Shown: piece after piece, positions 1 through 7,477 of the stretch
Layout of the letters: each line of letters opens with the position of its first letter
Position numbering within the stretch: position 1 is the first letter of the stretch
NCBI GenBank assembly: GCA_049273855.1
Contig: JBASRN010000124.1
Location: 1 to 14,814, forward strand
DNA length: 14,814 nt
Source: Onstottus_B sp049273855
Lineage (GTDB): Bacteria; Acidobacteriota; Blastocatellia; UBA7656
Direction: 5' to 3'
Program-made: the position numbers and the translations under genes
Notes under the pieces: generated by a model
Told to the model about the DNA's origin: nothing
The model's database searches: none
What the model saw: only the letters and a program-made list of their open reading frames with translations

Positions 1-1
1 G

Positions 2-1582
2 CTTCAGGGCGCGGTCGCGTTTGCTCGCGAGGTGCTGGCGAGCGGCGAGCAACCGCCGAAGACGCGCGAGCGCGACGAGAAACTCGCGGGCGAACACGCC
101 GCCACGTTCGCGGCCGCGCGCGAGCAAGCCCGCAAGCGGATGCGCGGCCAGACCGCGCCGCTCGCGGCGATTGACGCAGTTGAAGCGGCGACCAAACTTC
201 CCTTCGATGACGGTTGCAAGAAAGAAGCTGAGCTATTCCAGCAATGTCTCTTCGACAATCAATCCAAAGCCCTGATTCACGTTTTCTTCGGCGAACGCGA
301 AGTCGCCAAGATTCCCGGCATCAGCAAAGACACCGCGACCATCGAGATTCGCAAGGCGGCGGTCATCGGCGCGGGCACGATGGGCGGCGGGATCGCGATG
401 AACTACGCCAACGCCGCCATTCCGGTCATCCTGCGAGAAGTTTCACAGGAGGCTCTTGACCGCGGGCTGGCGACGATCGCGAAGAACTACTCGAACTCGG
501 TTAAGAAAGGTCGATTCAGTCAGGAGGTTATGGATCGTCGGATAGCGCTGATAACACCGACCACAACCTACGATGGCTTTCAAGACGCGGACATCGTTGT
601 CGAAGCGGTCTTCGAAGGCATGGAGTTGAAGAAGGAGGTCTTCGGCGAGCTCGACCGTGTCTGCAAACCCGACGCGGTGCTGGCTTCCAACACCTCGACA
701 TTGAACATCGATGAGATCGCGTCGGCGACTTCGCGCCCGCATAGGGTCATCGGGCACCACTTCTTCAGCCCGGCAAACGTGATGCGGCTTCTCGAGATTG
801 TTCGCGGCAAGGCTACGAGTAATGAAGTGATCGCGACTTCGATGGCGCTTGCCAAGCGGCTTAAGAAAGTCGCCGTGCTGGTTGGCAACTGTCGCGGATT
901 CGTCGGCAACCGGATGTTCCATCAATACATGCGCGAGGCGCAGTATCTGGTCGAGGAAGGCGCGGGCATCCCGAATGTGGACGCGGCGCTCTACGAATTT
1001 GGGATGGCGATGGGGCCGCTTGCGACCGGCGATCTGGCAGGCCTGGATGTCGGTTGGCGGATAAGAAAAGAGTACAAGGACGCCCAGCACGAAGTCAGGG
1101 GCCTCAAGGTCGCCGACCGGTTGTGCGAGATGGGACGGTTTGGGCAGAAGACCGGCGCGGGGTACTACCGCTACGACGAGAACCGCCGTGCGATTCCAGA
1201 TCCGGAAGTCGAGAAACTCGCCGAGCAGGTAGCCGCGGAGAATGGCATCACTCGGCGCACGATCGGCGCCGAAGAGATCGTCGAGCGCACCATCTATGCC
1301 TTGATCAACGAGGGCGCGAAGATTCTGGAAGAAGGTTACGCGTTGCGGGCGGTGGATATCGACATCATCTACATAAACGGCTACGGATTCCCCGCGTGGC
1401 GGGGCGGCCCGATGTGGTACGGCGATACCGTCGGTCTGGCGAGAGTCTACAGTCGAGTATGCGAGTTCCACGAGCAGATGGGCGAAGCCTGGAAGCCCGC
1501 GCCGCTGTTGAAACAGCTTGCGGAACAGGGAAAGACGTTCGCGGATTTCGATAAAGAGAAAGGTGCCGCTGCTGCCGGTTAG
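2..1582 (+). CDS. Multifunctional fatty-acid oxidation protein, FadB/FadJ type: 3-hydroxyacyl-CoA dehydrogenase part (5' end outside window)
   Basis: The frame is open from the first complete codon at base 2, so the gene starts upstream and only the C-terminal 526 residues are visible. The first ~105 residues match the linker that follows the crotonase (enoyl-CoA hydratase) domain in FadB/FadJ, including the ALIHVFFGERE stretch. A Rossmann NAD site GAGTMGGG lies at fragment residues 123-130. The catalytic His of HHFFSPA (residue 253) is followed 12 residues later by Glu of LLEIV (265), the spacing of the hydroxyacyl-CoA dehydrogenase dyad. Two C-terminal 3HCDH domains follow, with GNRMF and the NGYGFPAWRGGP signature near residues 460-470. 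Known role of the family: hydration and NAD-dependent oxidation of acyl-CoA intermediates in beta-oxidation, in the cytoplasm, usually with a thiolase partner, which is not in this window. The hydratase half is presumed, not seen. Confidence 0.95.
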   Translation, partial: LQGAVAFAREVLASGEQPPKTRERDEKLAGEHAATFAAAREQARKRMRGQTAPLAAIDAVEAATKLPFDDGCKKEAELFQQCLFDNQSKALIHVFFGEREVAKIPGISKDTATIEIRKAAVIGAGTMGGGIAMNYANAAIPVILREVSQEALDRGLATIAKNYSNSVKKGRFSQEVMDRRIALITPTTTYDGFQDADIVVEAVFEGMELKKEVFGELDRVCKPDAVLASNTSTLNIDEIASATSRPHRVIGHHFFSPANVMRLLEIVRGKATSNEVIATSMALAKRLKKVAVLVGNCRGFVGNRMFHQYMREAQYLVEEGAGIPNVDAALYEFGMAMGPLATGDLAGLDVGWRIRKEYKDAQHEVRGLKVADRLCEMGRFGQKTGAGYYRYDENRRAIPDPEVEKLAEQVAAENGITRRTIGAEEIVERTIYALINEGAKILEEGYALRAVDIDIIYINGYGFPAWRGGPMWYGDTVGLARVYSRVCEFHEQMGEAWKPAPLLKQLAEQGKTFADFDKEKGAAAAG

Positions 1583-1615
1583 CTATCGTCTGTGTATCGA
1601 TACGCGCTAAGTCGA

Positions 1616-1649
1616 GCCTCGGTACAATGAGAGGTCATTGCTCCGAGGC
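1616..1649 (+). terminator. Stem-loop after the FadB-like gene (terminator or regulatory hairpin)
   Basis: GCCTCGG pairs with CCGAGGC and, inside a 2-base mismatch, CAATGA pairs with TCATTG around a GAGG loop: 13 Watson-Crick pairs in 34 bases, starting 34 bases after the stop codon. No T-tract follows, so a classical intrinsic terminator is not shown. A perfect 10-base palindrome GTATCGATAC lies just upstream at 1594-1603. The hairpin is 49 bases before the next gene, so it could also be a 5' element of that gene. Confidence 0.5.
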
Positions 1650-1697
1650 ATAGCTTTGAAATAGCGTCGCAATCTGAAAGCTCGGGGACGGAATACG

Positions 1698-2312
1698 ATG
1701 GAACTACGAAGCACGACGTTGCGTCGAATGATCGCGGTCAGCTTTGCGCTGGCAATCTCCTGCGGCTCGGCGCCAGGGCAACAACAGCCTAACCAGCCAC
1801 AGCAGCCTGACAAGCCTTTCCGCGGCGGGATCAATCAAGTCAAAGACCCGGATCGTCCTCGCCCTGTTCGCAACGACGTAGCTCAGCCGGGCGAAGAGAT
1901 AGCGACGCTCCGTTACTTCAAGATCAGGAAGGGCAGCTTCGATGAGTTTCTCCGCGTGAGCGTTGAAGGCGTGTGGCCCTACTTCGAGAAGCTGGGCAGC
2001 CGCGTGATCGGAATGTGGAAAGTCATCACCCCCCAAGGCATAGCCGGCGCCGCCACCAGTGAGAACCAGGACTTTGATGAGGTGTATCTCTCAACGCGGT
2101 ATGCAAGCCTGGATCATTGGAAAGCGTCGCGTGATGCAGTACTTCACGGCGGCAACGGCCCGGATTGGGCAAAGTGCCAGGCCGCGCTTGATCGGCGGCG
2201 TGCTCTGACGCTTGGGACGCACGTGATCTTTCTGAAGGGGAGGATGGCGCCGGGAGGGCCTTACTTCATGCCCGGGCTTGATGAGACATACGAAAAGAAG
2301 CCGCTCAAGTGA
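1698..2312 (+). CDS. Exported NIPSNAP-like protein (204 aa)
   Basis: A basic start, a hydrophobic core (MIAVSFALAIS) and a Cys-Gly-Ser form an export signal; AISC at residues 18-21 is a loose lipobox, so the protein may be a lipoprotein or simply secreted. A Gln/Pro-rich stretch (about residues 27-65) links it to the folded part. Residues about 68-175 follow the NIPSNAP/dimeric alpha-beta barrel pattern: a strand ATLRYFKIRKG, a helix DEFLRVSVEGVWPYFEKLG, a strand GMWKVI, and EVYLSTRYASLDHW. The start was chosen because GACGGA lies a few bases upstream and the signal begins immediately. It is co-directional with the FadB-like gene but separated by 115 bases and a hairpin, so co-transcription is doubtful. 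The biochemical role of such secreted bacterial NIPSNAP-like proteins is not established; the family call is by pattern only. Confidence 0.75.
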   Translation: MELRSTTLRRMIAVSFALAISCGSAPGQQQPNQPQQPDKPFRGGINQVKDPDRPRPVRNDVAQPGEEIATLRYFKIRKGSFDEFLRVSVEGVWPYFEKLGSRVIGMWKVITPQGIAGAATSENQDFDEVYLSTRYASLDHWKASRDAVLHGGNGPDWAKCQAALDRRRALTLGTHVIFLKGRMAPGGPYFMPGLDETYEKKPLK

Positions 2313-2327
2313 GAAACACTGTGGTGT

Positions 2328-2344
2328 CCCTTCTTCGGGGAGGG
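2328..2344 (+). terminator. Small UUCG-loop hairpin between convergent genes
   Basis: CCCTTC and GGGAGGG enclose a TTCG tetraloop closed by a C-G pair, with one bulged G. It begins 15 bases after the stop at 2312, in the 95-base gap between convergent genes. There is no T-tract, so termination is plausible but unproven. A second short inverted repeat (GGCTTG/CAAGCC) lies at about 2358-2385. Confidence 0.35.
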
Positions 2345-2407
2345 TCGCCTCGTTCGGCTTGGAAATCCCATACTGCGCAAGCCAAGCTGGCAGCGTGGCT
2401 ACTCGAG

Positions 2408-3673
2408 TCACCCGCGAATGAGACCGGGGAAATTGGCCGCGTTTGCGCTGAAGCCTGGAAAGATCGCGGCATGGTTTGTCGCGCCAAGATGGCGCGCGGC
2501 TATCTCAGAAAACACATCGCGGAAGTCGGTCGTGAGCGCCAGGTCGCGGCCTTCGTACAACTGCTCGGCTGCCAGACCGGGCCACTTGCCGTAGGTCTTT
2601 CCACCTTTAACCGGTCCGCCTATCGCGAAAACAACGCTCGCGTGACCGTGATCGGTTCCGCCTGATCCGTTCTGTCTGATCGTCCTCCCAAACTCGGTCA
2701 TTGTCAGGATCACGATGTTGCGAGTGCGATCTCCGAGATCTTTATAAAGCGCGGCGATCCCCTGGCTGAAATCCTGAAGCCGGTTCGCAAGCTGACCTCG
2801 CGACGAGCCTTGATTCGCGTGGGTGTCCCAGCCGCCGACGTCGGTGAAGGCGACTTCGACTCCCAGATCCGACTTGATCAACTGCGCGATTTGGAGCAGC
2901 GACTGGCCGAACGGGGAGCGCGGATAGTTTGCTCCGTTGGCCGCGGAGTATTGCGCGGGGTTCGCTTTCTTGAGCATCTTCACCGCCTGGAAGGCCTCCT
3001 GGCCTGTGCCGTGAAGCATATCGCTACTGCCGTGCGAGTACAGCTCTTCGAAACCTTTGGCGACCTGGTTGCTTCCCCGCCCCGCCCGGACGCCAAAGTC
3101 AGCAATGTTGGTCAAGGCTATCGCCGGCGCCGAACCCAGAAGCGTTCGCGGCAAGTTCGCGGTGAACGACACGGCGCGGAACGCCGTCGCTTTCTTGTCC
3201 TTCTTCGCTTGCATGTAGCGATTCAGCCAGCCGTCGGCGGTGCCTTTGTGGCCGGGGGTTCCCGCTTCCATGTAGTCCTGTGCGTCAAAGTGCGAGCGGG
3301 TGTTGTCGGGCGATCCGACCGCGTGGACGATCGCGAGATGGCCCTCGTCGTAGATCGGCTTGAAGGGCGCGAGCGCCGGATGCAAACCGAAGTAGCCGTC
3401 GAGGTCGATTGCGCAATCGGGGTTGCCGCCCCTTGGTTGAGGCACCGCGATCTGAGGACGCACGCTGTAATAGTTCCTGTCGCCGAACGGGACCACCGCT
3501 GAAATTCCATCCATCGCGCCCCGCTGAAAGATCGCGATGATGATCGGGCGATCTCCGCCCGTTCCGGCTGGAGTTTGCCCCAGCGCCGTGCGCTTGAGGA
3601 ACGATGGCGCAGCCGCGAGGCTTGCCATCGCGATACCCGATGACTTGAGAAAGAATCTTCGTGTTACTGCCAT
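2408..3673 (-). CDS. DUF1501 protein with Tat signal (421 aa)
   Basis: The start at 3673 is chosen because GGAG sits 6 bases upstream and the protein then opens with a twin-arginine signal (TRRFFLKSSG, hydrophobic AMASLAAAPSFL); the longer open frame runs back through an intergenic repeat. Family landmarks of DUF1501 are present in order: FQRGAMDG near residue 50, FGLHPAL, RSHFDAQDYME, GGWDTH (280-285), EFGRT (327-331) and GGTDHGH (338-344), followed by the TTDFRDVF tail. The conserved Asp/His residues resemble the metal-binding residues of the alkaline phosphatase-like fold to which the family is related. It should act folded, in the periplasm or outside. It is the second gene of a pair after DUF1800, 109 bases downstream on the same strand, an association seen widely in Acidobacteriota and Planctomycetota. 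The substrate is unknown. Confidence 0.92.
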   Translation of the reverse strand: MAVTRRFFLKSSGIAMASLAAAPSFLKRTALGQTPAGTGGDRPIIIAIFQRGAMDGISAVVPFGDRNYYSVRPQIAVPQPRGGNPDCAIDLDGYFGLHPALAPFKPIYDEGHLAIVHAVGSPDNTRSHFDAQDYMEAGTPGHKGTADGWLNRYMQAKKDKKATAFRAVSFTANLPRTLLGSAPAIALTNIADFGVRAGRGSNQVAKGFEELYSHGSSDMLHGTGQEAFQAVKMLKKANPAQYSAANGANYPRSPFGQSLLQIAQLIKSDLGVEVAFTDVGGWDTHANQGSSRGQLANRLQDFSQGIAALYKDLGDRTRNIVILTMTEFGRTIRQNGSGGTDHGHASVVFAIGGPVKGGKTYGKWPGLAAEQLYEGRDLALTTDFRDVFSEIAARHLGATNHAAIFPGFSANAANFPGLIRG

Positions 3674-3690
3674 GTGAATCTCCGAACTTG

Positions 3691-3772
3691 GTTTCTGGTT
3701 TCTGGTTTCTGGTTTGGGTCTGCCGGGCTTCGGGTCACACGAACCGGAAACCAGAAACCAGAAACTGGAAAC
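3691..3772. repeat. Inverted array of GTTTCTG heptamers between DUF1800 and DUF1501 genes
   Basis: Bases 3691-3718 hold four 7-base units: GTTTCTG three times, then GTTTGGG. Bases 3745-3772 hold four units that, read on the other strand, are GTTTCCA, GTTTCTG, GTTTCTG and GTTTCCG. The 28-base arms pair with few mismatches around a 26-base spacer, so the transcript of the DUF1800-DUF1501 unit would carry a long imperfect hairpin between the two reading frames. The array ends before the DUF1501 Shine-Dalgarno sequence. No coding signal is seen here. Similar 7-base periodic arrays lie at 7274-7301 and 11198-11315. Confidence 0.9.
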
Positions 3773-3782
3773 CATAAAACCG

Positions 3783-5822
3783 CTACCGCCTTTGGAACTC
3801 CGGCGAGCCGAGAACGAGACCGAACACCTTCGCGATCTCGAGATCGTCCGGAGACATCGCGATCTGCACTCCGTCGTTCCGACGCATGCCCAGCCGCCTC
3901 TCAAGCCGGGCGGTTTTGCCGGCCTTCTGAGCTTTATCGACCGCGTTTGCTTCCGGTAAGACCTGCATCGAATTGCCGGCCATTGAGTCCTCGCCTTCCG
4001 CGCCCGGAATCCTGCCGACGTCGCCCAGTTCACCCTTCACCGCTACGCCCTCCTTCAACTGCTTATCGAGAACGCTGCGCGTCTGGGTTGAGACGTCGCC
4101 GTTGAGCAGCGTTGCAATCGCCCGCTCAAGGGCTCGCTGCTTGTCAGCCATGTCGGCGCCCGCTGCTACTCGTTTGACATCGACCGATGCGCCACGCAGC
4201 TTGTTCGTGCTGAGCGCCAGGCCGTAATTCAACCTCTCGAGCAGCGAGCCGGTGTTGATCCATTGATCGGCACGATCAGGATAGCCGGTCGGCGCCTGAT
4301 AGAGATAAAGCGGCTGCCCCATCTTCGCGATGAACTGCGCTGTCTGTTGATGAAAGGTCAGCTCACCGCCAAGCGCCCGAACTGCGGAAACCGCAAGCTC
4401 GAGTGGCGATTTGATCTTCGCTCGATAGGCCTCCTTCGAATAAAACTCCGGCGCAACAAATATGGTTCGCAGCATCTCGCGGATGTCGCCGCCGGTCTTC
4501 TGATAAACCGCCGCCACCCGGTCGACCAGAGATTGCGGCGGGCTGTCGCTGACAAACCTGCGCACCATCTTGGTTGCGATGAACTTTGCCGTCGCGGGCC
4601 GATGAGCAAGTATGTCGATCACCCGCTCGCCGTCCTTTATGCCGCCGCCGGCGGGGATCTTTTGGCCGAGCACCGTCTTCTCGCCGTTGTCGTGCATCCA
4701 CTGGCGGAAAACGAACGCAGCCGCTTGTCGCGGACGATCCACCGTCCAGCCGGTGAAGCAGCGCGCAACTTCTTGAACATCCTTCTGAGTGTAACCGCCC
4801 TCAACGCCGAGCGTGTGGAGCTCCATGATTTCGCGCGCGTAGTTCTCGTTTATTCCTGGCGTACGGTTCTGGAACTGCGGAGCCGCTTGTGGCCGCTGCT
4901 GATTCGCGCCCGGCTGATCGGGGTAACGCATCTGATCCCTTCGCAAGCCGCCGAACTGTCCGCGCCGCAACTGACCCAGTCCCATGCCGCGGCGAACAGG
5001 CAGCTTCGCGTCGGGAGACATCGACTGAAAGTTGTCGAGGTAAACAAGCATTGCGGGGCTCTGAGCGGTTGCCATCAGCAGGTCTTTGAACTTGCCCATC
5101 GTGTGAGGCCGAATGACCTCCATCTCATAGCTGGTGGTCAGCGCGCGATCCAGGTTCTTGGCCCAAAAGATATTGAAGTGGTTGAACCAGAAATCGGTCA
5201 TCACTTCCTGAAGCTGGCGCTCGCTGTAAATCGCGCGGATCAGCTTCTGCCCTTGAAGCTCTTGCAAGAGCGCCTGAGGCGGCTTCAAGTCGTGCTCGCG
5301 ATAGTAAGTCATTACCTGTTGGCGGTACTGCTGCCTTTGGTTCTCGTCGAGCGCCTCAGGGTTATCAACAACGGGAAGACTGGCGCCGTTGGCCTTCCCC
5401 TTGCCCTGTCGCAACCCCAGTTCGCGCGCAAGAAGCTGAGGCGGTGGATACTTGTCCTGTACTTCCGCAATCGTCATCCGCAGAGACGGAAAGTTGGCGA
5501 GACGGGCTTCGACCAGGGAGTCCGCGATGCGCTCAGGGTAGAGCTGCTGGTCGATGTAGTTGTCCAGCCCAATCCGCCTGACTCTCTCGACGTCACCGGG
5601 CCGTGGACCAAAGCCGAGCCGGTTCAGCACGTGGATGACCTTCTGATCCGGGGAGAGGCCTTTTGCCGTCTTGTTTGCAGTCCTGGATAAGGTGTCGGCG
5701 GCGACCGGCGTCAACGCGCCAAGCGCGAGTGAGGCAGCAACCGCGAGCGTTAGGCCTGCTGAAGCCCTCTGCTTTTTCGCGGCGGCAAATTTGAAGGGGT
5801 CTGTCTTCGTTTGTCGTTTCAT
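3783..5822 (-). CDS. DUF1800 exported protein (679 aa)
   Basis: The start at 5822 is preceded by GAGGAAGG and opens a Sec-type signal: KKQRASAG, a hydrophobic stretch to about residue 40, and a VAA-D cleavage site near 42. DUF1800 landmarks follow: VIHVLNRLGFGPRPGDV (62-78), IDQQLYPERI, the MTDFWFNHFNIFW block (208-220), YLDNFQS (261-267), NENYAREIMELHTLGVEGGYTQ (about 325-346) and CFTGWT (355-360). The end, LGSPEFQRR, is also typical. A Gly/Arg/Gln/Pro-rich insertion at about 279-322 splits the domain and looks like a disordered loop. The role is unknown; the family is exported and paired with DUF1501, here the next gene. An upstream in-frame start at 5915 is rejected because it precedes the signal and runs through a 16-base tandem repeat. 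Confidence 0.93.
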   Translation of the reverse strand: MKRQTKTDPFKFAAAKKQRASAGLTLAVAASLALGALTPVAADTLSRTANKTAKGLSPDQKVIHVLNRLGFGPRPGDVERVRRIGLDNYIDQQLYPERIADSLVEARLANFPSLRMTIAEVQDKYPPPQLLARELGLRQGKGKANGASLPVVDNPEALDENQRQQYRQQVMTYYREHDLKPPQALLQELQGQKLIRAIYSERQLQEVMTDFWFNHFNIFWAKNLDRALTTSYEMEVIRPHTMGKFKDLLMATAQSPAMLVYLDNFQSMSPDAKLPVRRGMGLGQLRRGQFGGLRRDQMRYPDQPGANQQRPQAAPQFQNRTPGINENYAREIMELHTLGVEGGYTQKDVQEVARCFTGWTVDRPRQAAAFVFRQWMHDNGEKTVLGQKIPAGGGIKDGERVIDILAHRPATAKFIATKMVRRFVSDSPPQSLVDRVAAVYQKTGGDIREMLRTIFVAPEFYSKEAYRAKIKSPLELAVSAVRALGGELTFHQQTAQFIAKMGQPLYLYQAPTGYPDRADQWINTGSLLERLNYGLALSTNKLRGASVDVKRVAAGADMADKQRALERAIATLLNGDVSTQTRSVLDKQLKEGVAVKGELGDVGRIPGAEGEDSMAGNSMQVLPEANAVDKAQKAGKTARLERRLGMRRNDGVQIAMSPDDLEIAKVFGLVLGSPEFQRR

Positions 5823-5838
5823 TTCACCTTCCTCGCAG

Positions 5839-5870
5839 TCAGTGGCATTACTATTCAGTGGCATTACTAT
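5839..5870. repeat. Perfect 16-base tandem duplication upstream of the DUF1800 gene
   Basis: Bases 5839-5854 and 5855-5870 are identical (TCAGTGGCATTACTAT). The pair begins 16 bases upstream of the DUF1800 start codon, just 5' of its ribosome binding site, so each copy lies in the leader or promoter region. On the coding strand each copy contains TAGTAAT, which resembles a -10 element, but I find no convincing -35 partner. Confidence 0.85.
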
Positions 5871-6033
5871 GACGACCTGACCTTGCGCCCGAGTGGCCCA
5901 ACCGAGGTCGGGCAATCATCTGGGACTCAGGGCCGCGAACTTTAGTTTGCGCCCGTCGCGAAGCCCGGTGTCTTTTCGCGTTCGGTAGCTTAGAGTGTCG
6001 CCGCGGTTCATTAGTCTGGAAAGTCGCCGTCTT

Positions 6034-6052
6034 CGCCACGTTTATGGTGGCG
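6034..6052 (-). terminator. Weak hairpin downstream of the lipocalin-like gene
   Basis: CGCCAC pairs with GTGGCG around a 7-base loop, about 30 bases past the stop of the minus-strand gene ending at 6083. There is no T-tract. The rest of the gap between 5871 and 6082 shows no convincing coding or regulatory signal. Confidence 0.25.
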
Positions 6053-6082
6053 CCATGCTGGTCGCTCAAATCATGAGTTCCG

Positions 6083-7144
6083 TTATTCGTTGAGCTTGCA
6101 GAAGCTCGCCGTCACCTCCGGATCATGTGATCGAGACGCGTGCTCCAGATGCGCGCCGCCCAGCGAGTTGATGGTCTCAACGTGCCGGTAGCGAATTCCG
6201 CGAGTTCTTCGAAACAATCTGATCTTCAAGTTGGCCACTTCGCTATTGATGCAATAGAGCGGTTCACCGTCCGGGTCGACGTACTCGGCCTGGAGCATAT
6301 CGCGCATACGGCATTGAGCCACGCCTTCCATATGGACTTGTGTGTTCGTAGCCTCGAACGACCAGTAACCCATTCCAAGCTTGCGCTGCCACTGGTTGGC
6401 GATTCGGAGTCGAGTGAACCGATGCTCTTCACCCCGGTGTCGAAGTAATAGTGATTGAATTGGCAGAAGCTTGCGGCCGGCTCGCCGCGGCCGCGCGGCA
6501 AGCCCCTCGAACACAGTGCCAGGGCTCCGTTCGAACGCGTTGGAGTGAACCCATACCCAATCGTCGACGTGCTTGCGCCCCCAAATGTGCGACTGACAGC
6601 CGGGCTCGCCTTCGAGTATCAACTCTTGCCCGTCCACGCAAACAACTCCCGTGAAGCGTGTATCGAGATTCGGCGAACAGACAAGAGATGAGGGTCGCGC
6701 TAGCGCGACCAGCGTTCGCGAGACGTGGTGATAGGTCGTCTCGCTGGGGACGTAGCTCAGGTCCCACGCGATGCTGTGATCAGCTCCGGCCATCCGGCCA
6801 AATGCGTGCGTCGCCGACAGCAATCCATCGCCGAGCTTCAAGCTAAACCCTTCATTCCCATCGTAGGCGAACTGGTCGATGGACCACTCCCGGACGAGCC
6901 CGAAGCCGCGGTCGGGACGCTCGCGATCAAAGAATGCAGCCCAAAGCGCGGCGCGCGGCGAGCACCCCGTAAGCGATCGCGAGGGGCTCTCGATCGTGTA
7001 GCGAAACCAGAAACCGCGCTTGGCGGCGCGCTGGTTCAGCGTCAAAAACCACACTTCATAATGCGGGCTGCTGCCGTCCCAATGGCAGATATTGCCGCCA
7101 GGGCCAATCGCGATTTTGGAAGAAGGCTTTAAGCCTGCCAACAT
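6083..7144 (-). CDS. Conserved hypothetical protein, possibly lipocalin/CrtC-AttH-like (353 aa)
   Basis: I do not recognise this family with certainty. The protein is Trp- and His-rich with alternating hydrophobic strands. Visible motifs are PHYEVWFLTL (residues 27-36), GFWFRYTIESP (44-54), HIWGRKHVDDWVWVHSNAF (186-204) and GYWSFEATNT in the last quarter. The HYEVWF opening and later WG..H...W.W.H pattern recall the beta-barrel tocopherol cyclase/CrtC/AttH lipocalin-like group, but this is by eye only. No signal peptide or membrane segment is seen, so it is probably cytoplasmic. The start at 7144 is preferred over the in-frame 7333: the extra 63 residues look non-coding and are translated through a heptamer array; the ribosome binding site at 7144 is nevertheless weak. 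The gene stands alone, divergent from the Cys-rich gene. Confidence 0.72.
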   Translation of the reverse strand: MLAGLKPSSKIAIGPGGNICHWDGSSPHYEVWFLTLNQRAAKRGFWFRYTIESPSRSLTGCSPRAALWAAFFDRERPDRGFGLVREWSIDQFAYDGNEGFSLKLGDGLLSATHAFGRMAGADHSIAWDLSYVPSETTYHHVSRTLVALARPSSLVCSPNLDTRFTGVVCVDGQELILEGEPGCQSHIWGRKHVDDWVWVHSNAFERSPGTVFEGLAARPRRAGRKLLPIQSLLLRHRGEEHRFTRLRIANQWQRKLGMGYWSFEATNTQVHMEGVAQCRMRDMLQAEYVDPDGEPLYCINSEVANLKIRLFRRTRGIRYRHVETINSLGGAHLEHASRSHDPEVTASFCKLNE

Positions 7145-7273
7145 GGGCTGCGCTCGTTTGTTGAGATTTCGGGTTCCGGATCGCGAAGCGAATGATTGAA
7201 CTCGCCAGGGCAAAGTCCGCGGTTCGCGACGGCTAAAGTTACCTGATCGTCGGCTTGCGAGCAACCAGCCATG

Positions 7274-7301
7274 TCCGAGCGCGCAGCTTTCAGCGCGCAG
7301 C
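7274..7301. repeat. Short heptamer array with units ending in AGC
   Basis: Consecutive 7-base units TCCGAGC, GCGCAGC, TTTCAGC and GCGCAGC run from 7274 to 7301, followed by the related TTCAGCC. Read on the other strand this alternates GCTGAAA and GCTGCGC. It has the same period as the arrays at 3691-3772 and 11198-11315 but no inverted partner nearby. It ends 8 bases before a TTGACA box. Confidence 0.65.
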
Positions 7302-7309
7302 TTCAGCCA

Positions 7310-7338
7310 TTGACAAGTCGGCCCGTCTCCCATAGGCT
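7310..7338 (+). promoter_or_regulatory. Candidate sigma70-type promoter for the Cys-rich gene
   Basis: A perfect TTGACA at 7310-7315 is followed after 17 bases by TAGGCT at 7333-7338, a weak -10 that keeps the conserved first, second and last positions. The predicted leader to the start at 7478 would be about 130 bases. Confidence 0.4.
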
Positions 7339-7477
7339 TAGTGCGAACCGAGCTTGGCTGACTCCATTCTCAGATTCTCTGGAACTTCCCAGACTAGCTG
7401 AACCGAATCGCTCGACCAACGAAGCTTGGAGATCGCTTTATGCGAGAGACCGGAAAGAAACGGAAAGCAAGTTCAAG

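Larger units (their letters stand above)
7145..7477. other. Divergent intergenic region, 333 bases
   Basis: This gap separates the minus-strand lipocalin-like gene from the plus-strand Cys-rich gene. It holds a short heptamer array and a candidate plus-strand promoter, listed separately. Open frames cross it from both sides but show no conserved-looking protein sequence. No minus-strand promoter was convincing. Confidence 0.6.

Noticed and set aside
443..1471. Long minus-strand open frame opposite the FadB-like gene
   Set aside because: It is antisense to a clearly conserved dehydrogenase and its product shows no domain-like pattern.
2309..2665. 118-residue plus-strand frame overlapping the end of the NIPSNAP-like gene
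   Set aside because: Most of it is antisense to the DUF1501 C-terminus, it has no recognisable features, and the gap part holds a hairpin.
2810..3502. 230-residue plus-strand open frame
   Set aside because: It lies wholly opposite the conserved part of the DUF1501 gene.
3674..4033. N-terminal extension of the DUF1501 gene by 120 residues
   Set aside because: It would translate the heptamer array and the end of the DUF1800 gene; the Tat signal and ribosome binding site define the start at 3673.
4263..5690. 475-residue plus-strand open frame
   Set aside because: It mirrors the DUF1800 gene; the Arg/Leu-rich product is typical of a reverse-strand shadow in GC-rich DNA.
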